From Gammaproteobacteria bacterium (GTDB lineage Bacteria > Pseudomonadota > Gammaproteobacteria > DSM-16500): a stretch of 46,352 nt of DNA. Below are positions 34,544 to 42,672 of this stretch, piece by piece (the stretch's first letter is position 1; each line of letters begins with the position of its first letter). Under the pieces are notes generated by a model. The model had not been told where the DNA came from, made no database searches, and saw nothing but the letters and a program-made list of their open reading frames with translations. The position numbers and the translations under genes were made by a program. Where the stretch lies: positions 1 through 46,352 of the forward strand of contig JABDDD010000012.1 of NCBI GenBank assembly GCA_013287765.1. Direction: 5' to 3'.

Positions 34544-35395
34544 ATGAAAAAAATAGTGATTAGTTTTTTCTTAGTTTTTGTATTAATCAATACGATTGCT
34601 TTAGCATGTGACTTAATTGATGATCGAGGGCAAAAAATAGTGCTGAGTAAGCCTGCTAAACGTGTGATTAGTTTAAGCCCTGATTTAACTGAAATGATTT
34701 TTACAATAGGTGGAGAAAAGCAATTAGTAGGCGTAGTTTCTCATAGTGATTATCCTGACGCTGCCAAAAAGCTGCCTATTATTGCCAATTTTAATTATCT
34801 TAATATAGAGGCTATTGTACAATTACATCCTGATTTAGTGATTGCGTGGCAACCTGAGCATTTTAATTTACTAAAAAAATTAGGGGTTCCTGTTTATTAT
34901 GCTAATCCAAAAACTTTATTAGATATACCAAGAACCATGCGTGCTTTGGGTTGTTTATTGGGTCAAGAAAAAAATGCAAAAAAAGCAAGTGATATTTTTT
35001 TAAAAAAATATAGTGAGCTTAAGCAAAAATATGCAAAAAATCCGCCGAAAACAGTTTTTTTCCAAATATGGTCTTACCCATTGATGACGATTTCAAACAA
35101 GAGTTGGATTAATGATGCATTAAAAATCTGTGGTGGCAAAAATATTTTTGCCGATTTACCAGGTGTTGCGCCTATTGTTAATATTGAAGCGGTTATTGCG
35201 CAAAATCCAGATGTCATCCTGGGTACGACTGACCATCAATGGCAACAAAAATGGCAATCCTGGCCTGAATTAACAGCTGTTAAAAATAATGCATTATTTT
35301 CAATTGATCCTGATTTAATTGAACGAGCAAGCCCTAGGATATTATTGGGTATCCAGGGTATTTGTCGGGATTTACAGTTTTCAGATAAGGGATAA
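34544..35395 (+). CDS. btuF: Cobalamin-binding periplasmic protein, BtuF-like
   Basis: A 283-residue substrate-binding protein of an ABC importer. The N-terminus MKKIVISFFLVFVLINTIAL plus AC is a signal peptide. The two-lobe PF01497 fold shows in RVISLSPDLTEMIFTIGG, HPDLVIAWQPEHFNLLKKLG, the long bridging helix (KKYSELKQKYAKNPPKTVFF), CGGKNIFADLPGVAPIVNIE and the C-terminal ERASPRILLGIQGIC, close to E. coli BtuF; a heme/siderophore-binding relative is possible. No btuC or btuD is in the window. It is joined to ampE with zero spacing. Its last codons (DKG and TAA) are read from the first arm of the MITE-like element, so the original 3' end has been replaced. Confidence 0.85.
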   Translation: MKKIVISFFLVFVLINTIALACDLIDDRGQKIVLSKPAKRVISLSPDLTEMIFTIGGEKQLVGVVSHSDYPDAAKKLPIIANFNYLNIEAIVQLHPDLVIAWQPEHFNLLKKLGVPVYYANPKTLLDIPRTMRALGCLLGQEKNAKKASDIFLKKYSELKQKYAKNPPKTVFFQIWSYPLMTISNKSWINDALKICGGKNIFADLPGVAPIVNIEAVIAQNPDVILGTTDHQWQQKWQSWPELTAVKNNALFSIDPDLIERASPRILLGIQGICRDLQFSDKG

Positions 35396-35524
35396 GGGGT
35401 CAAGTCTGGATAATTGATATATCACAAGGATAAGGGGTCAAGTCTGGATAATTGATATATCACTATCCCAAAAAAACATTTGATGGTGGAAATGTCAATT
35501 ATCCAGACTTGACCCCTTATCCTT
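35390..35524. mobile_element. MITE-like palindromic element, copy A (with a tandem duplication of its left arm)
   Basis: A 36-base unit beginning GGATAAGGGGTCAAGTCTGG occurs at 35390-35425 and again at 35428-35463. A perfect inverted copy of 30 bases (35495-35524, ending in CAGACTTGACCCCTTATCC) faces it, giving a long stem with a 39-base loop. Bases 35435-35485 are identical to 36695-36745 in copy B. GGGGTCAAGTCT-type ends are reminiscent of the REP/RAYT class of palindromes (from memory). No transposase lies inside. The stop codons of btuF and of the convergent ankyrin gene both fall within it. Confidence 0.85.
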
Positions 35525-36569
35525 ATTTTCTCAACCCTTTAGGCTTCTCCTTCAGCGTGCCTGTTGCATCAAAAATTTTATTAAATGCTTTTTGACCTTT
35601 TGTGTCTCTAAGAAAGGTTAATGTAAAGAATCCTTTCACGCCTTTAACAGCATGATCTGACATATAGCGTCTTGCTTCTTTAATAATCTCGGGTAACTTG
35701 CTGTTGTTGTGACTTTTTTCTTCTTGCAACTGTGCTTGCAGCTTTATTAGATTATCCTTTTTTGATTGTAGTAGATCTGTTCGTGCTATCTGTGTTTCAA
35801 TGTAGGAAATTAATTCCTTCTTTTCTTTAGTATACTTAGCCTCGCGTTCTATCTCGCGTTCTACTTGATTAATAATCTCGGGTAACTTGCTGTTGTTGTG
35901 ACTTTTTTCCTGTCTCAGCTGTGATTGCAGCTTGATTAGCTCCTTTTTATCTAATTCTAGTATATCTGTTCGTGTTATCTGTGTTTCAATGCAGGCAACT
36001 AATTCCTTCTTTTTATTAACATACTTAGCCTCGCGCAGAAGTAGGTTTTCTATTTTTTCAAAATTGACTGCTGTTGAAGGATTATATGGGAATGTAGACC
36101 AATAATTTTGCAGACACTTTAATGCAGTGTAAGTGTAATCAGAATCAGAGCAATTACTTACTGTTCGATTTACATCAGCTCCAGCGTATATTAATGATTC
36201 CACCATGGATGCGTTCAGAGCACTGGCAGCAATAGTTAATAAAGGAACAGAACCCCTAAGGCCTGATAGGATATTTGGATCAGCTCCTTGATCTAGTAAC
36301 GTTGCAACCTCTACAGAGTTATTTTTTACAACGGCACATTTTAACGCCTCATTCAATTTTTTTTGCTTATCCGTAAGAGTATCCTCTAATGTTGGTGCTG
36401 ATGGAAGAGGAGAAGTAGGTGGAGTTTCTAAGGGAATAGGCTGACGATTCTCAAGCAATGTCAATGCTGCTAATGATCCTGGCCGTAGCAGTTTCTGAGC
36501 TGGAGCATCTCTTTGTCTTTGAGCAGTAGGGTCATCTGTATTGATTATGATTCTTGTTGAGGTTTTCAC
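35523..36569 (-). CDS. Ankyrin and coiled-coil protein with an internal duplication, candidate effector
   Basis: A 348-residue protein not assigned to a named family. The N-terminal third is Pro/Thr-rich, then two to three ankyrin-like repeats (NEALKCAVVKNNSVEVATLL, VPLLTIAASALNASMVESLI), then a charged coiled coil in which a 63-residue unit occurs twice (both have EKSHNNSKLPEII), and a C-terminal tail. A TTG at 36605 is in frame, but GTG at 36569 has AAGGAG (36579-36584) nine bases upstream and is preferred. No signal peptide. It stands alone between two copies of the same MITE-like element, with its stop codon inside copy A, which suggests recent arrival or rearrangement. Such proteins in Legionellales are often type IV substrates; that is inference. 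Confidence 0.75.
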   Translation of the reverse strand: MKTSTRIIINTDDPTAQRQRDAPAQKLLRPGSLAALTLLENRQPIPLETPPTSPLPSAPTLEDTLTDKQKKLNEALKCAVVKNNSVEVATLLDQGADPNILSGLRGSVPLLTIAASALNASMVESLIYAGADVNRTVSNCSDSDYTYTALKCLQNYWSTFPYNPSTAVNFEKIENLLLREAKYVNKKKELVACIETQITRTDILELDKKELIKLQSQLRQEKSHNNSKLPEIINQVEREIEREAKYTKEKKELISYIETQIARTDLLQSKKDNLIKLQAQLQEEKSHNNSKLPEIIKEARRYMSDHAVKGVKGFFTLTFLRDTKGQKAFNKIFDATGTLKEKPKGLRK

Positions 36570-36694
36570 TTTAATATTCTCCTTAGAGGTTAGTGTTGTG
36601 ATCAATATTAATGCATTAACCTTAAGAAAGACTTAAATTTGCCGATATTTTTTGGTGTCCCCAGGGAAATCGGGTTCAAATAGAAAGAGAAAGA

Positions 36695-36772
36695 GGGTCA
36701 AGTCTGGATAATTGATATATCACTATCCCAAAAAAACATTTGATGAAAATATCAATTATCCAGACTTGACCC
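36695..36772. mobile_element. MITE-like palindromic element, copy B
   Basis: Arms of 24 bases, GGGTCAAGTCTGGATAATTG plus ATAT (36695-36718) and its perfect complement (36749-36772), around a 30-base loop. The first 51 bases are identical to copy A and in the same orientation; the loop is 9 bases shorter. The outer AAGGATAA extension is only partly kept. The remaining 36606-36694 and 36773-36890 hold no gene; the latter must contain the promoter of the PDH operon but no convincing box was identified. Confidence 0.85.
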
Positions 36773-36890
36773 CTTATTTTCCCTTATTTTCAATATATCA
36801 GCTATGGCCAGACCCTGCAAATAGCTCTTTTCGCTTTGGTCTAAATTAAGGTAGAATAGCGCACAATAAAAAAGCCTAGGAAAAGATAGC

Positions 36891-39551
36891 ATGATAGATG
36901 ATATTGATCCCACTGAAACGCAAGAATGGCTTGAAGCGCTTGCTTCTGTTATTGAAAATGAAGGAAAAGCGCGTGCTAAGTTTATTATTGAACAATTATT
37001 AAAAAATGCATCCGAACAAGGATTGCCAGTTAAGCAAGCTGAATTATCAACAGCTTATTGCAATACGATTCCTGTTGATCAACAACCCCCTTATCCAGGT
37101 GATATTGATCTTGAAAGCAAAATTGAGGCGCTCAATCGTTGGAATGCCATCACCATGGTGTTGCGGGCGAAGAAAAAAGTCGGTGGCGTGGGTGGGCATT
37201 TGTCTTCTTATGCTTCAATTGCAACTTTGTATGAAGTGGGTTTAAATCATTTTTTTCGAGGAACTGCTGCTGATCAATTGGGCGATTTAGTTTATTTTCA
37301 AGGTCATTCCGCAGAAGGTAATTATGCGCGTGCATTTTTAGAAGGTCGATTAACAGCAGACGATCTCGATCATTTTCGTCAAGAAGTGGGACGGACGGGC
37401 TTATCTTCTTATCCTCATCCTTGGTTAATGCCTGAGTTTTGGCAATTTGCGACTGTTTCATTAGGGCTAGGTGCGCTGCAAGCGATTTATCAAGCGCGCT
37501 TTATGAAATATTTAGAAAGTCGACATTTTCTTGCCGAAAATGATCGTAAAGTATGGGTATTCTGCGGTGATGGTGAAATGGATGAACCTGAATCAATTGC
37601 AGGACTCACTTTTGCTGCTCGTGAGAGATTAGATAATCTTATCTATGTGGTCAATTGTAATTTGCAGCGTTTAGATGGCTTGGTTCGCAGCAATGGCAAA
37701 ATTATTCAAGAATTAGAATCTTTATTCCGTGGCGCAGGTTGGAATGTGATTAAAGTCCTGTGGGATTCTCACTGGGATGCTTTATTTGCTAAAGATACTA
37801 AAGGATTATTATTAAAAAGATTAAACGAGTGCGTGGATGGCGAATTACAAACAGCTTATGTAGCAGGCGCTGCCTATTTGCGAGAATTTTTATGTAATGG
37901 ATCAGATGAGCTGCAAGATTTATTAAAAAATATGTCTGATCAAGAATTAGAACAACTCAATCGCGGTGGTCATGATCGCCTGAAAGTCTATGCAGCCTAT
38001 GCTAAAGCCGTTGAACATCGCGAGCAACCTACTGTTATTTTAGCGCAAACCGTTAAAGGGTATGGTTTAGGAAAAACAGGTGCCGAAGGTCGCAATATTG
38101 CGCATAATCAACTAGACATGAAAAATGAAGAGTTAAATGTTTTTTGTGATCGTTTTCAATTAACATTTGCCGACTCAGATGTGAATGAACTTGCCTTTTA
38201 CGCACCACCCAAAGACAGTCCTGAAATAAAATATCTGCAAGAAAGACGCGCCATTCTTAAAGGCTATGTGCCTGAACGATTGCCTTTTAGTCAGCCCTTA
38301 TCGATCCCCCCGCTTGATCATTTTGATATGATATTAAAAGGCACGGGCGATCGCACGATGTCAACGACGATGGTGTTAGGTCGTATTTTTAATGTCTTAT
38401 TAAAAGATAAAGAATTAGGCAAACGTATCGTGCCTATTTTTTCTGATGAAGTGCGTACGTTTGGTTTGGAGGCGTTATTCCGCCAAATTGGTATTTATTC
38501 CCATGCCGGCCAGCTGTATGTTCCAGAAGATAAAGAGCAGTTGATGTATTACCGTGAGTCGGTCGATGGCCAAGTCTTAGAAGAAGGCATTACTGAGGCG
38601 GGCAGTATGGCCTCTTGGATTGCAGCGGCGACAGCTTATTCTACGCATCATATTCCGATGGTACCGTTTTTTACTTTTTATTCGATGTTTGGTTTTCAGC
38701 GCATAGGGGATTTTATTTGGGCAGCAGCTGACATGCGTGCACGCGGATTTTTAATTGGTGCGACCGCAGGGCGAACGACTCTAGAGGGCGAAGGATTACA
38801 GCATCAAGATGGGCAAAGTTTATTGGTCGCATCAACCGTGCCTTCCTGTCGTGCTTATGATCCGACATTTGGTTATGAAATGGCGGTGATTGTGCAGCAG
38901 GGTTTAACAGAGATGTTGAAAGATGAAAAAGATGTTTTTTATTATATCACTGCGATGAATGAAAAATATACCCAACCTGCTATGCCAGAAGGTGTTGAAG
39001 AAGGCATTATCAAAGGCATGTATTTATTCCAAGCAGCGCCAACAGCTAAAATAAAAGTGCAATTATTAGGCAGTGGGGCGATTTTACGTGAAGTCATTGC
39101 GGCAGCAGAATTATTACAAACAGACTTTGAGATAGCAGCGGATGTGTGGAGTGTGACAAGTTTTACAGAATTACGCCGAGAAGCATTAGCCTTAGAAAGA
39201 GCAGCATTATTTGCCCCAGAGAAAAAACCAAAAATTAGTTATTTACACACGATGTTAAAAGATCGAGTAGGTCCTATCATTGCTGCAACTGATTATGTAC
39301 GGGCTTACGCTGATTTAATTCGACCTTTTATTTCTACAGGGTCATCCTATACTGTTCTGGGAACAGATGGTTACGGTCGTAGTGATTCTCGCGAACGATT
39401 ACGAGATTTTTTTGAAGTGGATCGTTATCATATTGTAATAGCTGCGCTCTATGCGTTAGCAAAAGAAAAAACGATTGCAGCGTCAATAGTGACGAGTGCA
39501 TTAAAAAAATATAAGATTGACCCTAACAAACCTAATCCTGCGACAGTTTAA
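36891..39551 (+). CDS. aceE: Pyruvate dehydrogenase E1 component AceE
   Basis: Homodimeric E1 of the pyruvate dehydrogenase complex: decarboxylates pyruvate with thiamine diphosphate and reductively acetylates the lipoyl group of E2. The 886 residues match the gammaproteobacterial single-chain E1. Visible are VGGHLSSYASIATLYEVG, the TPP/Mg motif GDGEMDEPES (226-235) with the downstream NCNLQRLDGLV, VPFFTFYSMFGFQRIGD, and EGEGLQHQDGQS. First gene of aceE-aceF-lpd. In E. coli the operon is under PdhR, which was not seen here. Confidence 0.97.
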   Translation: MIDDIDPTETQEWLEALASVIENEGKARAKFIIEQLLKNASEQGLPVKQAELSTAYCNTIPVDQQPPYPGDIDLESKIEALNRWNAITMVLRAKKKVGGVGGHLSSYASIATLYEVGLNHFFRGTAADQLGDLVYFQGHSAEGNYARAFLEGRLTADDLDHFRQEVGRTGLSSYPHPWLMPEFWQFATVSLGLGALQAIYQARFMKYLESRHFLAENDRKVWVFCGDGEMDEPESIAGLTFAARERLDNLIYVVNCNLQRLDGLVRSNGKIIQELESLFRGAGWNVIKVLWDSHWDALFAKDTKGLLLKRLNECVDGELQTAYVAGAAYLREFLCNGSDELQDLLKNMSDQELEQLNRGGHDRLKVYAAYAKAVEHREQPTVILAQTVKGYGLGKTGAEGRNIAHNQLDMKNEELNVFCDRFQLTFADSDVNELAFYAPPKDSPEIKYLQERRAILKGYVPERLPFSQPLSIPPLDHFDMILKGTGDRTMSTTMVLGRIFNVLLKDKELGKRIVPIFSDEVRTFGLEALFRQIGIYSHAGQLYVPEDKEQLMYYRESVDGQVLEEGITEAGSMASWIAAATAYSTHHIPMVPFFTFYSMFGFQRIGDFIWAAADMRARGFLIGATAGRTTLEGEGLQHQDGQSLLVASTVPSCRAYDPTFGYEMAVIVQQGLTEMLKDEKDVFYYITAMNEKYTQPAMPEGVEEGIIKGMYLFQAAPTAKIKVQLLGSGAILREVIAAAELLQTDFEIAADVWSVTSFTELRREALALERAALFAPEKKPKISYLHTMLKDRVGPIIAATDYVRAYADLIRPFISTGSSYTVLGTDGYGRSDSRERLRDFFEVDRYHIVIAALYALAKEKTIAASIVTSALKKYKIDPNKPNPATV

Positions 39552-39563
39552 GGGAGAATAACT

Positions 39564-40823
39564 TTGACCCAAAATATCACGGTACCTGATTTAGGCGGCG
39601 CAACTGATGTTGATGTGATTGAAGTATTAGTAAAAGTAGGTGATAGCGTAAAAATAGACACACCACTTGCGACATTAGAATCAGATAAAGCGACCATGGA
39701 TTTACCTTCTTCAGCAGAAGGTATTATCAAAGAATTAAAAATCAAAACAGGTGATAAAGTATCACAAGGCACAATTGTTGCAGTGGTTGAATCAGCAAAA
39801 GCCAGTCACAAAAAAACAGCTGCAATATCCGAACCTGCCACAGAAAAAAAGCCATCTGTTAAAAAAGAAGAAGAATCTCCTATTCCTGATGAGCCTAAAA
39901 ATGGCACGGTGATTCCAGCGGGTCACAATGCAGATGTGCATGCAGGTCCTGCGGTTAGAAAATTAGCCCGTGAATTTGGGGTAAATCTGATGGAAGTGAA
40001 ATCATCAGGCCCTAAAGATCGTATTGTTATTGCTGATGTGCAAACGTATGTTAAAGCAAAACTCTCACAGGTTGCTGTGAGTCATAATGCATTACCAGCG
40101 CCACCCATAGTAGATTTCAGCAAGTTTGGCACAGTTGAGGTGCAACCCCTTTCTCGCATTAAAAAATTATCGGGTAAAAATCTACATCGAAATTGGTTGC
40201 TCGTGCCGCACGTGACCCAATTTGGTGAAGCAGATATTACTGAGCTTGAAGATTTTCGCACGCTGCAAAAAACTATTTTTGAAAAACAAGGCATTAAGTT
40301 AACGCCGTTAGTTTTTATTTTAAAAGCGGTGGCGTCTGCTTTAAGAACTTTTCCGACTTTTAATGCATCCCTTGATGCGACAGGGGATAATCTTATTTTA
40401 AAAAAATATATTCATATTGGTGTTGCGGTGGATACACCTGATGGTTTAGTGGTTCCAGTGATTCGTCATGTGGATCAAAAAGGCATGGCAGAGCTTGCCA
40501 AAGAATTAAGTATTTTAAGCGATAAAGCACGCAAAAAACAGTTAATGCCAAATGATATGCAAGGTGGTACTTTTTCAATTTCAAGTTTAGGCGGAATAGG
40601 CGGAACGGCATTTACGCCGATTGTGAATGTGCCAGAGGTTGCAATTTTAGGCATATCAAAATCATCTATTAAACCCATTTATCAAAATAATGCATTTCAA
40701 CCGCGACTCATGTTGCCTTTATCGCTTTCTTATGATCACCGAGTGATTGATGGGGCAGAGGGTGCAAGATTTATTGCATTTTTATCGACAGTTCTAAGCG
40801 ATATTCGGCATTTATTGTTATAA
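39564..40823 (+). CDS. aceF: Pyruvate dehydrogenase E2 component (dihydrolipoamide acetyltransferase) AceF
   Basis: Core subunit of the PDH complex, moving acetyl groups to CoA. The 419 residues have one lipoyl domain (about 1-75, lipoyl Lys42 in LESDKATMDLPS), a Pro/Lys-rich linker, the peripheral-subunit-binding domain (about 130-168, AGPAVRKLAREFGVNL) and the catalytic domain ending in LSYDHRVIDGAEGARF with the catalytic His and Asp. E. coli E2 has three lipoyl domains; the single domain here resembles other lineages. The start is TTG at 39564 behind AGGGAG. It lies 12 bases after aceE and 46 before lpd. Confidence 0.96.
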   Translation: MTQNITVPDLGGATDVDVIEVLVKVGDSVKIDTPLATLESDKATMDLPSSAEGIIKELKIKTGDKVSQGTIVAVVESAKASHKKTAAISEPATEKKPSVKKEEESPIPDEPKNGTVIPAGHNADVHAGPAVRKLAREFGVNLMEVKSSGPKDRIVIADVQTYVKAKLSQVAVSHNALPAPPIVDFSKFGTVEVQPLSRIKKLSGKNLHRNWLLVPHVTQFGEADITELEDFRTLQKTIFEKQGIKLTPLVFILKAVASALRTFPTFNASLDATGDNLILKKYIHIGVAVDTPDGLVVPVIRHVDQKGMAELAKELSILSDKARKKQLMPNDMQGGTFSISSLGGIGGTAFTPIVNVPEVAILGISKSSIKPIYQNNAFQPRLMLPLSLSYDHRVIDGAEGARFIAFLSTVLSDIRHLLL

Positions 40824-40850
40824 ATATTGTTATAAATATATTGTTATAAA
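40814..40850 (+). repeat. Short tandem repeat between aceF and lpd
   Basis: ATTGTTATAAAT is repeated at 40814-40825 and 40826-40837, with a third copy ATTGTTATAAA at 40840-40850. The aceF stop codon (TAA 40821-40823) lies in the first unit. The repeat lengthens the leader of lpd; it might vary in copy number. Confidence 0.75.
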
Positions 40851-40869
40851 AAGATAGGAAAACATAAAA

Positions 40870-42303
40870 ATGAGTACTGATTTACAAACTGAAGTAGTGG
40901 TAATAGGTAGCGGCCCTGGGGGTTATACAGCCGCTTTTCGCGCAGCCGATTTAGGAAAAAAAGTGATTCTTGTGGAACGTTATTCTAATATTGGTGGTGT
41001 TTGCTTAAATGTTGGCTGCATTCCATCGAAGGCATTACTTCATGCAGCCAAAGTAATTGATGAAGCACATGAGATAAATCAATGCGGCATTGAATTTGCA
41101 TCTCCTAAAATTGATACTAAAAAATTAGTTGATTGGAAAAATAAAGTGGTTAATCGTTTAACCGGTGGCTTAAAAACCCTCGCAAAACAACGTAAAGTTG
41201 AGATAGTGCAAGGCGTTGCTAATTTTATCAATGATCATCAGCTAAGTATTGAAACAACAGAAGGCAAAAAAACCATTCAATTTGAGAAAGCCATTATTGC
41301 TGTTGGTTCACGCCCAGTTAAATTACCTTTTTTACCAGATGATCCACGCATTATTGACTCAACAGGTGCTTTAGAACTTGAAGACACGAAAGGTAAATTA
41401 TTAGTAATTGGTGGCGGTATTATAGGCCTTGAGATGGCAACGGTTTACGATGCATTAGGTGCTGACATTACGATTGTTGAATTAATGGATCAAATTATTC
41501 CTGGATGTGATAAAGACATTGTGATGCCGCTTTATAAGCGCATTCAAAAGCGTTACAAAAATATTTTATTAAAAACTAAAGTGACAAAAGTGGAAGCAAA
41601 AAAAGACGGTCTGTGGGTTACATTTGAAGGAGAAAATGCACCTGACAAACCTGAACGTTTTGACCGTATTTTATGTGCGGTGGGTCGCAGACCCAATGGG
41701 GATCAAATCTCTGCTGATAAAGCGGGCGTTAAAGTAGATGAGCGTGGTTTCATTGCGGTAGATAAGCAACTCAAAACTAATATTCCACATATTTTTGCGA
41801 TTGGCGATGTCTGTGGTAACCCAATGTTAGCCCACAAAGCCATCCCAGAAGGCCGGATTGCGGCCGAAGTGATTGCAGGCAGAAAACATTATTTCGACCC
41901 GCGTTGTATTCCGAGTGTGGCTTATACTGACCCAGAAGTCGCATGGACTGGAATGACCGAAAATGAAGCAAAAGCCAAAGGCATTGCTTATGGTAAGGGT
42001 GTCTTTCCTTGGGCGGCTAGTGGTCGGGCGTTAAGTATTGGTCGGGATGAAGGTTTAACTAAGTTATTGATTGATGAAAAAACCCACCGTGTCCTAGGGG
42101 GGGCAGCTGTTGGTCCCAATGCCGGTGAATTAATGGCGTCTATCGGGCTTGCAATTGAGATGGGTTGTGATGTTGAAGATATTTCTCTAACGATTCATCC
42201 ACATCCCACTTTATCTGAAACCATACCGTTGGCCGCTGAAGTGTTTGAAGGCACGATTACGGATCTTTATTTGCCGAAGAGGAAAGAGGATAAAAAGAGT
42301 TGA
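40870..42303 (+). CDS. lpd: Dihydrolipoyl dehydrogenase (E3)
   Basis: FAD/NAD flavoprotein of 477 residues that reoxidises dihydrolipoamide of PDH and probably of the 2-oxoglutarate dehydrogenase and glycine cleavage complexes. Landmarks are VVVIGSGPGGYTAAFRAADL (FAD), the redox disulfide Cys45/Cys50 in GGVCLNVGCIPSKALLHAA, LLVIGGGIIGLEMATVYDAL (NAD), FAIGDVCGNPMLAHKA and the C-terminal HPHPTLSE with the catalytic His. Third gene of the operon; a hairpin follows at 42456-42494 after a small antitoxin-like frame. Confidence 0.97.
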   Translation: MSTDLQTEVVVIGSGPGGYTAAFRAADLGKKVILVERYSNIGGVCLNVGCIPSKALLHAAKVIDEAHEINQCGIEFASPKIDTKKLVDWKNKVVNRLTGGLKTLAKQRKVEIVQGVANFINDHQLSIETTEGKKTIQFEKAIIAVGSRPVKLPFLPDDPRIIDSTGALELEDTKGKLLVIGGGIIGLEMATVYDALGADITIVELMDQIIPGCDKDIVMPLYKRIQKRYKNILLKTKVTKVEAKKDGLWVTFEGENAPDKPERFDRILCAVGRRPNGDQISADKAGVKVDERGFIAVDKQLKTNIPHIFAIGDVCGNPMLAHKAIPEGRIAAEVIAGRKHYFDPRCIPSVAYTDPEVAWTGMTENEAKAKGIAYGKGVFPWAASGRALSIGRDEGLTKLLIDEKTHRVLGGAAVGPNAGELMASIGLAIEMGCDVEDISLTIHPHPTLSETIPLAAEVFEGTITDLYLPKRKEDKKS

Positions 42304-42309
42304 TATCAT

Positions 42310-42480
42310 ATGCCTATTGAAATTGATGTTAATGAAAAAGGATTAATTATCCAGCCGGTCGCCGTTCAGTCGAAGAAACAGCTTATTTTTAGTGAAGCGC
42401 AATTATTAAAAGGTTTAACAGCAAAAAAAGCACATGCAGATGAATTAGCAAGAATTTTACACGAAACTGTCATTTATTGA
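42310..42480 (+). CDS. Small MazE-like antitoxin remnant (56 residues, lacks the DNA-binding N-terminus)
   Basis: An ATG six bases after the lpd stop opens 56 codons. MPIEIDVNEKGLIIQPVAVQ followed by SEAQLLKGLTAKKAHADEL matches the second half of MazE/ChpS-type AbrB-fold antitoxins, where a GDxIEIxVxDxxLVIxP strand precedes a toxin-binding LLxGLTPExxH segment. The usual first strands (WGNSxGxRIPK) that bind DNA are missing and would fall inside lpd. No MazF/PemK toxin follows. It may be a relic, or a truncated antitoxin still able to bind a toxin encoded elsewhere. No clear ribosome site beyond the end of lpd. Confidence 0.55.
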   Translation: MPIEIDVNEKGLIIQPVAVQSKKQLIFSEAQLLKGLTAKKAHADELARILHETVIY

Positions 42481-42494
42481 CAGTTTCGTGTAAA
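42456..42494. terminator. Strong hairpin ending the PDH operon
   Basis: TTTACACGAAACTGTCA (42456-42472) pairs perfectly over 17 bases with TGACAGTTTCGTGTAAA (42478-42494) around TTTAT. It overlaps the last codons of the MazE-like frame and lies about 150 bases after lpd. A T-run is not obvious, so it may be a terminator or an mRNA-stabilising stem. Nothing recognisable was found in 42495-42672. Confidence 0.65.
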
Positions 42495-42672
42495 TATTTA
42501 ACGTCAATATTACGCAAGGAAATCTTAATTCACTGAAATATAATAAAATTTTGTCATTTCCGCGCAGGCTAACGATCATTTATACACTTCATTTAATATT
42601 GCCTTAATATTTACCTGGTAAGCTATTAGCAATTGAATATCACCACGAATTTTGAAAAAACGAGGTACTAGT

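Noticed and set aside
35390-35463. Two 36-base direct repeats as a minimal CRISPR array
   Set aside because: The gap between repeats is only 2 bases, no cas genes are present, and the unit is the arm of a palindromic element with an inverted copy nearby.
37150-37461. Antisense open frame of 103 codons inside aceE
   Set aside because: Lies entirely within a highly conserved enzyme gene, with no start signals and a composition typical of reverse-frame translation.
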